Shown here piece after piece: positions 35,225 to 44,613 of a stretch of DNA of 64,000 bases (positions within the stretch are counted from its first letter, which is position 1; every line of letters starts with the position of its first letter). Location of the stretch: positions 81,115 to 145,114 of the forward strand of contig NZ_JAOEGB010000024.1 of assembly GCF_025420585.1 (NCBI RefSeq). Direction: 5' to 3'. This DNA comes from Planotetraspora sp. A-T 1434. GTDB lineage: Bacteria; Actinomycetota; Actinomycetes; Streptosporangiales; Streptosporangiaceae. The translations under genes and the position numbers were made by a program. The notes below the pieces were generated by a model that saw nothing but the letters and a program-made list of their open reading frames with translations, was not told the origin of the DNA and searched no databases.

Positions 35225-36065
35225 TCAGTCTTCCTCGTCGTCGGGAGCATCAGGGTCGCGGAGCTCGCGGATGGCACCGGGTTCGATGTCGGGCAGGGAA
35301 CGAGTACGTCCCATGCACCCCCAGATGCTTGCGCACGAACGGGGACAGCCGTGCGGCGTCCTCCTCCCGTACCGGATAGTCCTGGGCCTTCAACTGCTCG
35401 ATGGCGGCGTTCAGGTACACCGTGGTCCACAGCACGACGCAGTTGAGAACCAGGCCCAGGACACCGAGCTGGTTCTCAAGTCCGCGTTCGTAGTGGTGGA
35501 ACAGCTCACCCTTCTTGCCGTGGCAGATGGCGCGGGCCAGGTCGTGGCGGCCTTCTTGGAGGTTGCGGATGTGCTTGATGTCGCGGCGGTAGGTCTCATC
35601 GACGTCGACGTAGGCCAGAATGTGGAGGGATTTGAAGATCCTGCCGTAGGCGGCCAGAGCCTCACCGAGGGCGGTGGGGTGTCCGTCGCGTTGCAGCATC
35701 GTCACCACGTCGTAGGCGCGGACGGTGCCGGTGTAGATCGAGGCGATCACCCGCAGGATGTCGCCCCAGTGCTTGCGGATGCGGGCCGGGTCGATCTTGC
35801 CGCGGGCGAAGGTGTTCAGCGGCCCGTAGTCAGCCTCAGCGTTGATCCGCCAGCCCTTCTGGTCGGGCAGGTCGGCCAGCGCGGGCCGGTAGGAGATCCC
35901 CAGCAATTCGAGGACCCCGAACACCAGGTCGCTGTACGAGCCGGTGTCGGACACCACGATCTGCGGAAGCTCCCCGCCGTCCAGCCCGAAGATCACATCG
36001 ACCATGTGCAGGGAGTCGCGGACCGTGCCCGACACCACCTTGGCACCACCCGCACCGTCGCGCCC
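35225..36065 (-). pseudogene. Tn3-family transposase, 3' fragment with frameshift
   Basis: About 270 residues of the C-terminal part of a Tn3-family transposase: VSGTVRDSLHMVDVIFGLDG, the catalytic SDTGSYSDLVFG, LYDxGH-like DYPVREEDAARLSP and FVRKHLGVHGTYSF. After TYSF the frame shifts; the true tail (ELRDPDAPDDEED) reads in another frame to the stop at 35225. The N-terminal two thirds are missing beyond 36065. No Tn3 terminal repeats or resolvase were found, so it is a dead relic. Confidence 0.85.
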
Positions 36066-36199
36066 GGCCTGTCCGCGTGCGGAGCGTCACACACGCCATC
36101 AGGCCCACATAGCGGTCCTGCGCACCTGGGAGAAGGGCAGGCACCGCCCCCGTGCCCGCTGTCAGGGGAAGGCAGCGAACGGCACGGAGCCTCACAAGC

Positions 36200-36618
36200 T
36201 CATCGGTAGTAGTCAGCGGGAATGCCGGCTGGTTGGATCGGCGGGCCGGTCCTCTTGTCGGGCCATTCCGCATCGAAGACAGACAGGATCCCCATGAGTG
36301 CGGTTAGCCCGGCCCGAGGGACGCGGCCACCGCTCATCAATCCCTGGGGGTCGCGCTGCTCGCGCGTGACGATCTCCATCGTCACCCCCATCGTCCGGGC
36401 GGCCGTCAGTCTCGCGAACCGCGCGGGACTTACCGTCGGAAAGCTTTCGATGCCTCCGGCGGGGCTCAGGTTCCACGATGATCGCCCGCGCTCACGCCGA
36501 GACCGTAGGTGGTTGCGAAGCTGATCGTCCCGTCGCCATCGCCCCAGGACAAGCCGAGCAGACCAGGGCCCGCTTCCCCTTCGGGTGGGACGACGGCGAC
36601 GGAAAGATCAGCATTCAC
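36200..36618 (-). pseudogene. Possible decayed hypothetical gene (two frames)
   Basis: Protein-like sequence continues across a frame change near 36490. The upstream frame begins at GTG 36618 (VNADLSVAVVPPEGEAGPGL) and stops at 36466. The downstream frame, open from at least 36490, reads ESFPTVSPARFARL then VTREQRDPQGLMSGGRVPRA and ends IPADYYR at 36200. Codon third positions stay GC-rich in both. No family recognised and no ribosome site at the GTG; tentative. Confidence 0.3.
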
Positions 36619-36623
36619 CGCGC

Positions 36624-36677
36624 GTCATGCGCGCTTACCAGAGGCCGCGTGTCATGCGCGCTTACCAGAGGCCGCGT
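36624..36677. repeat. Two tandem 27-bp units
   Basis: The unit GTCATGCGCGCTTACCAGAG plus GCCGCGT is repeated perfectly twice (36624-36650, 36651-36677), followed by a partial GTCAC. It may be a local slippage duplication. Confidence 0.7.
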
Positions 36678-36679
36678 GT

Positions 36680-37308
36680 CACATCGCAGATAAGCCCCCA
36701 GAGCCCCCGAAGCGCCAAGATCCAGAGGATCACTTCCGGAAGCACTTCGTCCCTCATCTTGCGGTTCGCCGCAAGGACGGCCTCCCACCTGGACGGTTCC
36801 TGACCCACGGCAATCACCCTTTCGTGATCGCCTCTTCAGGGAAGGTGGAGCTCCTCCCGCCAGTCGCTCTTTGGCGAGAAGGTGGCACCCATCCGAGACA
36901 ATCAGATCGGTGATCCCGAAGGATCGCATCCTTTCAAGGTGGTGTAACGTTCATGGGTTCTCCTGATCGGAGCCCAACCTTTGAAGCCAACCTCAGGTTA
37001 GCTCACTGGATGGCGGTCCGCGCAAAACAGAACCATTTCGTGCCCTTCCTCGTCGTTGCCGGCTCATAGTCCCCGAGCTTCGTCCCCGCCGCAGCGATCC
37101 GGAGAACGACGCGGGCTGACACCTCCGCCCGGGTTTGTACAGACAGGATCCGAGCTGCTGATGCGTTTAGGTTGTCGTTCAGTCATCCACCGGGCAATAC
37201 GCGTGTGACAAGATCCAAAATATGCCCGGAAGGATCTTGCTCCACCGAGCAAGCTGTCAGAAATCACCTGCAGGTCAGGATCACGCGCGAAGCAAGAGCG
37301 CAAAATCC
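36680..37308. other. No gene seen
   Basis: About 630 bp of lower-GC sequence at the right end of element 2. It contains only the solo insertion-sequence end. Short open frames on both strands have no start signals or protein-like composition. Confidence 0.5.
36922..36947. mobile_element. Solo insertion-sequence end (copy 1)
   Basis: GATCGCATCC-TTTCAAGG-TGGTGTAA resembles an IS256-type terminal repeat and matches a similar end at 40185-40209 (GGTTGCGTCC-ATAGAGG-TGGTGTAA). No transposase is attached. It is interpreted as the scar of a lost insertion sequence. The surrounding 36680-37300 has no gene. Confidence 0.4.
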
Positions 37309-37385
37309 ACTTCTAAAATCCGACGGTCGTTCGAATCCCTCAGGGCGCGCTCACGATCATGCCGATGACCTGTGGTTTCTCGATT
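37309..37385 (+). pseudogene. Truncated tRNA-Arg(UCU), 3' half; right attachment junction of element 2
   Basis: ACTTCTAA, then a near copy of the anticodon-stem to acceptor 3' strand of the tRNA at 23076 and about 36 bp of its downstream flank. Four Gs of the T-stem are deleted and one AA is inserted, so it cannot form a tRNA. As a direct repeat of 23106-23185 it marks the right end of element 2, about 14.2 kb from the left. Confidence 0.8.
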
Positions 37386-37573
37386 AGGAGTGACCGGCGA
37401 TAAGGTGATGACCGGGCGGCTTCCGATTGGCAGAGATACGAACAGGCACGGCCCTGAGTGATCAGGGAGTTCTCTACGCTCAGTGATCACCGAGGTCATG
37501 ACCGGGGTGTCCGGATCGCCTCGATCTGCAGCGGAGCGTTCATCCTGGCGGATGATCGCAGACGCGGCGGCGT

Positions 37574-38509
37574 TCAGTGCGGAATCACCCAGCCCGGCGC
37601 CCAGGTCCCGCCGGCGTCGTGGCCGGCCGCTGTGGCGGCGAGGTGGGCGCGGAGGGTGGCCAGCGCTGGGTGGGGGTTGTCGCGGTGCCACAGGAGCGAG
37701 TGCGGGTAGACGGGCATGGGGCCGGTCACCGGGATGCGGCGCAGGCCGTGGCCGGCGGGCCAGACCAGGCGGGTCTGCTCCCCCATGAAGGTGGCCAGGG
37801 CCGGGGTGTCGGCGATGGTGTCCAGCAGCGCGTCGGAGCCGAAGTTGGGGCCGGTCGCCTCGATGGTGAGGCCGAACTCGGCGACGAGGTCGTCGTAGTA
37901 GGTGGCCCACTCGGTGCCGGGGACAAGGCCGGGCATCCAGATCCGGTGCCCGGCGAGCTGAGCGATGGTCACCGACCGGGCGCCGGCCAGTGCGTGGGCG
38001 GGGCCGGTGAGGAGCTGGAGCGGCTCGTCGAGCACCCGGACTGACTCGATGTCCTCGGAAAGGGGCCGGCCGGGCGCGGCGACGGCGCGGAAGGACGCGT
38101 CGATCGCACCGGACCGAATGGCGGCGACGGCCGTCTCTATGTCGAACAGCATCACCACGTCGAGGTCGATCTCGGGGTGTGTGCGGTGGAAGCCGCGCAT
38201 CAGGCCCGACGCCGCGCTGCGCGAGGCGATCACGTCGACGCGCAGCGGACGGCTGCCGGCGCGCACGGACGCGACCGCGCGGTCGGCGACGCGCAGCAGC
38301 TCCCAGGCGTGGGGCAGGAACGCCTGGCCGTCGATGGTGAGCTGGGCGCCGCGCGGAGTGCGGGTGAACAGCCGCACGCCGAGGTTGCGCTCCAGCGCGG
38401 CGATGCGCTTGGAGACGGCCTGCTGGGTGACCGCCAGCTCGGCGGCGGCCTCCTGAAACTGCCCCGCGTCGGCGGCGGCGACGAAGGTCCGGACGGTGTC
38501 GAGGTCCAT
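37574..38509 (-). CDS. LysR-family transcriptional regulator
   Basis: 311-aa regulator. The N-terminal winged helix-turn-helix (FQEAAAELAVTQQAVSKRIA) spans residues 18-37, with the usual linker helix, and a periplasmic-binding-type effector domain follows from about 90. It is divergent from the MFS exporter at 38643, with a perfect ACAAC-N5-GTTGT palindrome between them. It most likely activates or represses that transporter in response to its substrate. Confidence 0.9.
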   Translation of the reverse strand: MDLDTVRTFVAAADAGQFQEAAAELAVTQQAVSKRIAALERNLGVRLFTRTPRGAQLTIDGQAFLPHAWELLRVADRAVASVRAGSRPLRVDVIASRSAASGLMRGFHRTHPEIDLDVVMLFDIETAVAAIRSGAIDASFRAVAAPGRPLSEDIESVRVLDEPLQLLTGPAHALAGARSVTIAQLAGHRIWMPGLVPGTEWATYYDDLVAEFGLTIEATGPNFGSDALLDTIADTPALATFMGEQTRLVWPAGHGLRRIPVTGPMPVYPHSLLWHRDNPHPALATLRAHLAATAAGHDAGGTWAPGWVIPH

Positions 38510-38526
38510 GCGGACACCCTATGGAT

Positions 38527-38541
38527 ACAACCGTTCGTTGT
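38527..38541. promoter_or_regulatory. Candidate LysR binding palindrome
   Basis: ACAAC-CGTTC-GTTGT, a perfect inverted repeat with 5-bp arms, 18 bp upstream of the LysR start in the 133-bp divergent region with the MFS gene. The position suits autoregulation and control of the neighbour. Confidence 0.5.
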
Positions 38542-38642
38542 GGCCGGGCGGCCTTGCGTTGTTTGATCTCCTAATATGGCGCGCGCTTTGATGCTTGCGA
38601 TCGCGGATCGGTTGTGCGAGTGAGTAGCGAGGAGCGTCGGGC

Positions 38643-39899
38643 ATGAGGAACGGGCACCGGCGGGGACATCGGTTGGGGCGGCGGTTCGGGTGGCTCTGGG
38701 GAGCGTACGGGACCAGCGCGCTCGGTACGTGGCTCGCCTTCGGCGCGTTCCCGCTGATCGCGATCCAGGTGTTGCACGCCGGGCCGGCGGAGGTCGCGGC
38801 GTTGTCCTGCGTGGGGGCTGTGGTGGGCGCGGCCGTGGCGTTGCCACTGGGCCCCTGGGTGGAGTTCAGCCGCAAGCGGCCGGTGCTGATCGGGATGGAC
38901 CTGGTGCGGTTCTCGGCGCTGTTGACGATCCCCGCCGCGTTCGCGCTCGGCGTGCTCACCTTCCTTCAGCTCCTGCTGGTCTCGGTCGTCATGGCGGCGG
39001 CCGAAATCACCTTCCGCGCCGCCTCAGGGGCGTACCTGAAGGCGCTGTTGCCGGGCGGGGACCTGCTCATCGCCAACGCCCGATTCGAGTCCACGGCCTG
39101 GACGGCCACGATCATCGGACCGCCGCTGGGCGGCGCGGCGATCGGGCTCCTCGGTCCGGTGGCGACGGTGGTGGCCGACGCGGTCAGTTACCTGCTCTCG
39201 GCCTTGGGTATCCGCGCGATGGGCGGCCAGGAGTCGCGGCCCGAGCGCCGGGAGGTCGCGCGCATGCGGGCCGGGGACCTGCTCGACGGTTGGCGGTACA
39301 TCCTTGCCGACGCGACGCTGCGTCCGCTGTTCTTCAACACCGCTTTGTTCAACGGCCTGGTGATGGCCACCGACGCGCTGCTGGCCGTCCTGATGCTCGG
39401 CCGACTCGGGTTCGCACCGTGGCAGTACGGCCTCGCCTTCGCCGCGCCCTCGATCGGCGGGCTGCTCGGTTCACGGCTGGCCCGGCCGCTCGTCATCCGG
39501 TTCGGGCAGCACCAGGTCCTGGTCGTGGCCGGGACGCTGCGCGCGATCTGGCCCGTCGGCCTGGCCTTCCTGGGGCCGGGCACCGGAGGGCTGCTGCTGG
39601 TGATGGGCGTCGAACTTGGGCTCATCTTCTGCTGCGGGGTCTTCAACCCCGTCTACGCCACCTACCGCCTCGAGCGCACCGCGACCGACCGGGTCGCCCG
39701 CACGCTGTCCGCCTGGGCGGTGACGACCAAGGCCTCGACCGCGCTCCTGACGGCCGTCTGGGGCGTGCTGGGCGGCCTGCTCGGCCCACGTACGGCCATC
39801 GGCCTGGCCGGCGTGCTCCTGCTGGCGACCCCGCTGCTGCTCCCCCGCCGCCCGGCCGCCCTTCTCTCCGAGCCGGAGCCGGCACCGAGCCGCGCCTGA
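38643..39899 (+). CDS. MFS transporter
   Basis: 418-aa major facilitator with about 12 hydrophobic helices. A basic cytoplasmic loop (VEFSRKRPVLIGMDLVRF) after helix 2 is the place of the MFS signature, and a long central loop (GGQESRPERREVARM) joins the two halves. Closest in style to the DHA-like drug exporters of actinomycetes (MFS_3). Divergent from, and probably controlled by, the LysR regulator. Confidence 0.88.
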   Translation: MRNGHRRGHRLGRRFGWLWGAYGTSALGTWLAFGAFPLIAIQVLHAGPAEVAALSCVGAVVGAAVALPLGPWVEFSRKRPVLIGMDLVRFSALLTIPAAFALGVLTFLQLLLVSVVMAAAEITFRAASGAYLKALLPGGDLLIANARFESTAWTATIIGPPLGGAAIGLLGPVATVVADAVSYLLSALGIRAMGGQESRPERREVARMRAGDLLDGWRYILADATLRPLFFNTALFNGLVMATDALLAVLMLGRLGFAPWQYGLAFAAPSIGGLLGSRLARPLVIRFGQHQVLVVAGTLRAIWPVGLAFLGPGTGGLLLVMGVELGLIFCCGVFNPVYATYRLERTATDRVARTLSAWAVTTKASTALLTAVWGVLGGLLGPRTAIGLAGVLLLATPLLLPRRPAALLSEPEPAPSRA

Positions 39900-40184
39900 C
39901 GGGCACCAAGGCCGTCACCGCGATCGGGGTGCGCCGCCCCTATCGGAGCGGTTCACCGCCCGCGTGCAGTTCGCAGATGAGCGCGCCAGCCTACGCTGTA
40001 GCCAGTGGGGGTCGCGGCGTGAGAAGTCGTGGCTCACGTGCCCATGCGCGTCAACAGCCCTCAGATACTTGTGAGGCACATAGGGCGCAAGGCCACCTAC
40101 CTCGCATACCTGCAGCCTTCTGGCGACCCCAGACAACGATAGCTGTCGCGATTCGCCACTCAGTTGAGCAGGAGGTCAGCGGGG
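39900..40184. other. No gene seen
   Basis: About 285 bp after the MFS gene with no protein-like frame. It ends at a solo insertion-sequence end. Confidence 0.5.
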
Positions 40185-40605
40185 GGTTGCGTCCATAGAG
40201 GTGGTGTAAGAGTTTCCGCTGGTAGAGGCGTGGCGTCGTGAAATGAGGACGGCCATCGCATGATCCTTCATGATTGCCAAATTCACCGCGCGAGCAGCGG
40301 GAGCGCCGGGAAGGTGTGGTCCCTGCCACAGCAGCCGCGAGGTCTCTTCCGGGTAGGCGGTGACCATCGACGGCGTGTCGAAGAGCTGTCCGAGGCGGTG
40401 GTCGGCGTTGTACGGAGGCCAGCCCGAGTCGCCGTGAGCGGCGAACGCCGTCCACGCTCTGCGGATCTGCGCGGACAGCTCCTCCGCCATCGGGGAGGGC
40501 GGGTCGCCGATCAGCATGGCGGGCTGTCCGCTGCTCAGGTTGCCGAAGACGAGCGGCACGTCCAGGCCGTGGCAGGCGCCGAGGCCACCGCCCAATCCCG
40601 GAGCC
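40176..40605 (-). pseudogene. Type B carboxylesterase, 3' fragment
   Basis: About 115 residues of the C-terminus of a carboxylesterase (para-nitrobenzyl esterase family): [15 protein letters not shown] carries the catalytic His in the usual place. [20 protein letters not shown] then DSGWPPYN follow, and the family end ETSRLLW. The N-terminal 350-400 residues, with the nucleophile Ser, are gone; upstream the sequence changes abruptly to an ISL3-type transposase at about 40605. The last residues run into an insertion-sequence end. Confidence 0.75.
40185..40209. mobile_element. Solo insertion-sequence end (copy 2)
   Basis: GGTTGCGTCC-ATAGAGG-TGGTGTAA, in the same orientation as 36922-36947 and typical of IS256-type ends. 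It abuts the 3' end of the esterase fragment, so an insertion sequence probably once lay to its left and was lost. Confidence 0.4.
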
Positions 40606-41261
40606 CTCGGCGTAACAGCCGGCCCGGTCGCGGCAGACGATCTGCCCGCCGGGATGGTCCTTTAGCCAGGCGGCCAGAGCGTCGGCGGCCCGTTCGCCCA
40701 GCACATCGATCGGTCGGCTGGTGGCGATGTCGATGAGGACGGTGCCGTAGCGGTGACCCCGGCGTAAGGCGAAGTCGTCCACCCCAAGGACCTTCGGCCC
40801 TTCGGTGATGGCCGGGTCGGGCAGGGAGCGGATCATCCGGATGAGGGTCATCCGGTTGATCGCCGCTGCCAGGCGCTGGGTGAGTCTGGCGCCCGGCCGC
40901 CCAGCGCCAGAGCGATGCCTCGCAGGCTCTCGCGCAGCGCCAGTCTGTAACGGCCATAGCGCGTGGTCAGCCCGGGCACCTGTTCGGCGAAGGTCTTGTT
41001 GCCACAGTCCTCATTGCGGCACAGGAAGCGGAGCACCTGCAGGCGGATCACGGTCTCCTGGCCGCCGACCGGGGCGTCGAATATCTGGCAGTCATACCTG
41101 CTGCGCACCCGATCGGACACCACGCCGCAGGATGTGCATGCGGCCTGTGCCGTGCGCGGTCTCGCATGAATCCGGGCTGTCCTGCCGGAGCGAGAGTTCC
41201 GATCAATAACCAGGCAGGTGAGATGGGGGAAGCAGATGCCGATCAAGTCCGAGACGATCAC
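40605..41261 (-). pseudogene. ISL3-family transposase, frameshifted and 3'-truncated
   Basis: The N-terminal part (41261 to about 40890) has the zinc-binding region ([30 protein letters not shown]). A frame change near 40880 leads to the DDE-domain part ([46 protein letters not shown]). The remaining catalytic half is replaced by the esterase fragment. It cannot transpose. Probably one insertion into an esterase gene followed by deletion. Confidence 0.8.
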
Positions 41262-41372
41262 GCGACATGATCGTCAAGCGCGTGTCTTCTCCGCTGGCGA
41301 TCACGGAAACTGTGCCAGAGCCAATTTCACGTGTCGCCGACAGATGTCGATCAGCCGCTGATACCGGGAGCT

Positions 41373-42132
41373 TCAGGTGAGTTCCAGGCCGCCGTCGATA
41401 GTGAGGACCTGGCCGGTGATCCAGGTGGCGGCAGGGTGGGCGAGATGCACGATCCAGGCGGCCACTTCCTCGGGAGTGCCTCGGCGGCCGAGCGGGATAC
41501 GGGCGGTCTCGTCTCGCTTGATCTGCTCGACGTTGACGTTGGGCAGACCGGCGGCGGTCAGGGCCTCGCTTTCGGTGGGGCCGGGGGCCAGGGCGTTGAC
41601 GCAAATGCCGTCGGTGGCCAGTTCCAGTGCCCAACTGCGAGTCAGCTGTTCCAGGGCGGCCTTGGTGGCGGCGTAGTGGGCGGCGCCGGGCAGGGGGCGG
41701 TGGCCGTAGGTGCTGGAGACGTTGATGATCGTGCCGCGGCTGCCGCGCAGGTGTGGTAGCGCGGCGCGGACGAGCAGGCTGGGCGCGGTGACGTTGAGGG
41801 CCAGCAGGTCGGCGATGCGTTTGGCGTCGGTGTCGGCCAGCGGCATGACGGTGGTGGCGCCGGCGTTGTTCACCAGGACGTCCAGGCGGCCCCAGTGGTC
41901 CGTCGCCGCGTCGATTACGTGGTGCGCCGTCGGCGGTGATGTCGGCGGGCAGGGTGGCGATGCCGGGATGCTGGGCGGCGGTCTGGTGCAGGGCTTCAGC
42001 GCGGCGTCCCACGCCGAGCACGTGCGCTCCGGCGCGGGCGAGGGCGAGAGCGGTGGCGCGGCCGATCCCGGATCCGGCTCCGGTCACGATCGCGACATGG
42101 TCCTGCAGGGGGCTGCTGGGGTGGATGGTCAT
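41373..42132 (-). pseudogene. SDR oxidoreductase with one frameshift
   Basis: A short-chain dehydrogenase of about 252 residues split by a single base. The first frame has VAIVTGAGSGIGRATALALA (NAD(P) motif) up to PADITADGA. The rest reads in the next frame from HHVIDAATDHWGRLDVLVNN through YAATK (catalytic Tyr/Lys) to the family end ITGQVLTIDGGLEL. The shift lies near 41924. All motifs are intact apart from the shift, so it is either a recent pseudogene or a sequencing error. Confidence 0.8.
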
Positions 42133-42528
42133 GCCACACTCCTTTGTTCGATGTTCGTGAACTCAATGTATGGACTGTTGTTAGGGATGCCTCAGGTAGT
42201 CCAGGGGGCATCGGAGCCGCTCTACATCGGAAATCCGGGCATCGCCGACTACGCCGAATAAGGCACGTCGCCGCGCGCAGCCGCGGCTGGGCCCAGACCT
42301 CGGCCCCAGGAAGGTGACCGCGAACACCCCTGGCCCGACCGACGTCGGTTAGGACCCATCCGATGAGGTGATTTCCCGTATCGTTCGGGCTGTATGGTGC
42401 GACCGGAGGAGGTGGCTGGCCTGGTGGCTTCCTGGCGGGCCCGAAGGTCTCCTGCATCACCTGGGCTGACATCGTCATAGACGACGGATACAGCAGGCGG
42501 CCTGGCCGCCGACCCCGGGAGTACTGGA
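42133..42528. other. No gene seen
   Basis: About 395 bp between the SDR start and the histidine kinase stop. It holds the SDR promoter region but no recognised element and no gene. Confidence 0.5.
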
Positions 42529-43731
42529 TCAGTGGACGAGCGGAATGCGGAGCACAAAACACGCGCCACCGTCGGCCGAGTCCTCGACGTGCAGGGTGCC
42601 GTGGTGGGCTGAGGCGATGTCGCGGGCGATGGCCAAGCCCAGGCCGGCGCCTCCGCAGTCGCGGCTGCGGGCGGTATCCAAGCGGACGAATCGCTGGAAT
42701 ATGCGTTCGCGGTCGGTCGGGGGGACTCCTTCCCCGTCGTCGGCCACGGCCAGTTCGGCGTGGTCACCTGCGCGGCGCAGGTCTACCTCGACACTGTGTG
42801 TGGCGTGACGTCGGGCGTTTTCCAGCAGGTTGGCGAGTAATCGGGCGATCTGGGTGGAGGCGGCCTCCACCGTCACCGCGGGGTCGAGGTTGAGTCGTAC
42901 GCCATAGCTCTCAACCCACCGAGCCGCCTCTGTCCTGACCAGTTCCGTCAGATCCACTTCCTCCAGCTTCCTGTCGATGTCAGCCTCCAGCCGGGCCAGG
43001 AGGAGCAGGTCGTTGATGATGTTCTCCAGCCGGTCGAGGTCATCCATAACGTGGTTCAGCAGATCGGGCAGGTCGATGTCGTCCGGGTGCAGCTGCGCCG
43101 CCTCGACTTCCACGCGTAGCGCGGCGAGCGGCGTGCGCAGCTCGTGTGAGGCGTCGGCGGCGAATTGACGTTGCCGATCCAATAGCTGCTCCGCGTGCGT
43201 TTTCGCCTCCCTCACCTGCTCGTTCAGCTCCTGTAGCTCCTTGGCGCGCGCATAGAGCTCGGCCTCCATCGCCTCCTCGCCCGCGCCCGGCCCGCTCACT
43301 CGCGAGCTGGTCCGCTGTCGCTGCTGGATGAACCCGGTCACGTCCTCCGTGCGGTGGACGAACAGCACCACCGCTCCGTTAGGGCCCAGGACGGGAGAGT
43401 TGATCGTGCTCCAGTCCCGTTCCTCGCACAGTTGCGCGCTACCAGAGACCGGCATGGCGTACTTCTGTGGTGCCATCGCGTCGGGTTTACCGGTCGCCGG
43501 GACCTGGCACAGTGAGGCTTCGCGGTTCCGCAGGGCGCGCAGCTCACCAGGATGGACGCGGTCATGGGTAAATGAGTCGAACACATGCCTGCCCAGCAAC
43601 TCCTCTCGCCGACGTCCGCAGACGTCGAGATATGCCTGGTTGACGGCCACGACTGTCGAATCCAGCGTCATGACCAGGCAAGGACTGGGAACTGCCGCGA
43701 GCAGGGCAGCGTAGTCGACGTTCTGTCCCAT
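42529..43731 (-). CDS. Sensor histidine kinase with PAS domain
   Basis: 400-aa soluble kinase. A PAS sensor covers residues 1-135 (LAAVPSPCLVMTLDSTVVAV...), then a coiled-coil linker. The dimerisation/phosphoacceptor helix has ASHELRTPLAALR with His196. The HATPase domain has NLLENARRH (N-box), DDGEGV (G1) and GAGLGLAIA (G2). No transmembrane helix is visible, so the signal is internal. No response regulator is encoded nearby; a paralogous kinase lies directly upstream. Confidence 0.88.
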   Translation of the reverse strand: MGQNVDYAALLAAVPSPCLVMTLDSTVVAVNQAYLDVCGRRREELLGRHVFDSFTHDRVHPGELRALRNREASLCQVPATGKPDAMAPQKYAMPVSGSAQLCEERDWSTINSPVLGPNGAVVLFVHRTEDVTGFIQQRQRTSSRVSGPGAGEEAMEAELYARAKELQELNEQVREAKTHAEQLLDRQRQFAADASHELRTPLAALRVEVEAAQLHPDDIDLPDLLNHVMDDLDRLENIINDLLLLARLEADIDRKLEEVDLTELVRTEAARWVESYGVRLNLDPAVTVEAASTQIARLLANLLENARRHATHSVEVDLRRAGDHAELAVADDGEGVPPTDRERIFQRFVRLDTARSRDCGGAGLGLAIARDIASAHHGTLHVEDSADGGACFVLRIPLVH

Positions 43732-43762
43732 CAGGTTTCCCCTTCTACGCGCTCAGTACGGC

Positions 43763-44585
43763 TCATGGATCCATCGCTTCGCAAGGGCGCCGGACCGCAC
43801 CGGCCGGATCAACTGAACCTGCGAGGGGAAGCCGCAGTACGAAGCACGCGCCACCGGTCGCGGACTCCCCGACGTGCAGGCTGCCGATGTGTGCCTGGGC
43901 GATGTCCCGGGCTATCGCCAGGCCCAGGCCGGTACCGGTGTGGTCGAGGCGGCGTGCGGCCTCCAGGCGGGTGAAGCGCTGGAAGATCCGTTCCCGTTCG
44001 GATTCCGCGACTCCTTCTCCGTCGTCGGTTACCGTCAGCTCGGCGCTGTCGCCGTCGCGGCTCACCCCGACCTCGATCATGTGCTGGGCGTGCCGTTGGG
44101 CGTTGTCCAGCAGGTTGGTGAGCACCCGGCCGATCCGGATCGGGACGGCCTCGACGGTCACCCCGGTTTGCAGCCGGAGCCGAACCGCGATGCGGTCGGC
44201 CCTGCGCGCGATCTCGTCACGGACCAGTTCGGCGAGGTCGACCCGCTGTGGCTGCACGGAGGGGCCGGCCTCCATCTCGGCCAGGACACGCAGGTCGGTG
44301 ATGATGGCGTCCAGCCGGCCGACGTTCCTCAATGCCCTGGCGAGCAAGTCGCCGAGGTCGGTCTCATCGGGATGCAGGCAGGCCTCCTCCAACTCCGCGC
44401 GCAGCCCCGCGACCGCCGTGCGCAGCTCATGCGAGGCGTCGGAAGCAGAAACGCCGCTTCTTCTGCAACTCGCGCTCCAGCGCATGCACCATGTCGGAGG
44501 GCATCTGGATCGTCGGCGGGGTCCGGCCCTCACAAACCGGGTTGGGAACCTCGCGGTCGTACAAGGACGTCAGGCGTGCTATCAC
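43763..44585 (-). pseudogene. Second sensor histidine kinase, frameshifted
   Basis: The C-terminal kinase core is complete: SDASHELRTAVAGLR (phospho-His; the usual P after T is AV), NLLDNAQRH, DDGEGV and GTGLGLAIA. It is about half identical by eye to the adjacent PAS kinase. The preceding segment MPSDMVHALERELQKKRRF reads in another frame from a GTG near 44585; one extra T near 44450 separates them. The N-terminal sensor is missing or very short. Probably a degenerate tandem duplicate. Confidence 0.65.
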
Positions 44586-44613
44586 AGCACACACTCCATT
44601 CCATTCAATTTCT

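Noticed and set aside
36624..36677. Tandem repeat considered as a CRISPR array
   Set aside because: Only two units, directly adjacent with no unique spacers, and no cas gene nearby.
37309..37385. Second functional tRNA-Arg
   Set aside because: The 5' half is absent and four T-stem Gs are deleted, so no cloverleaf can form.
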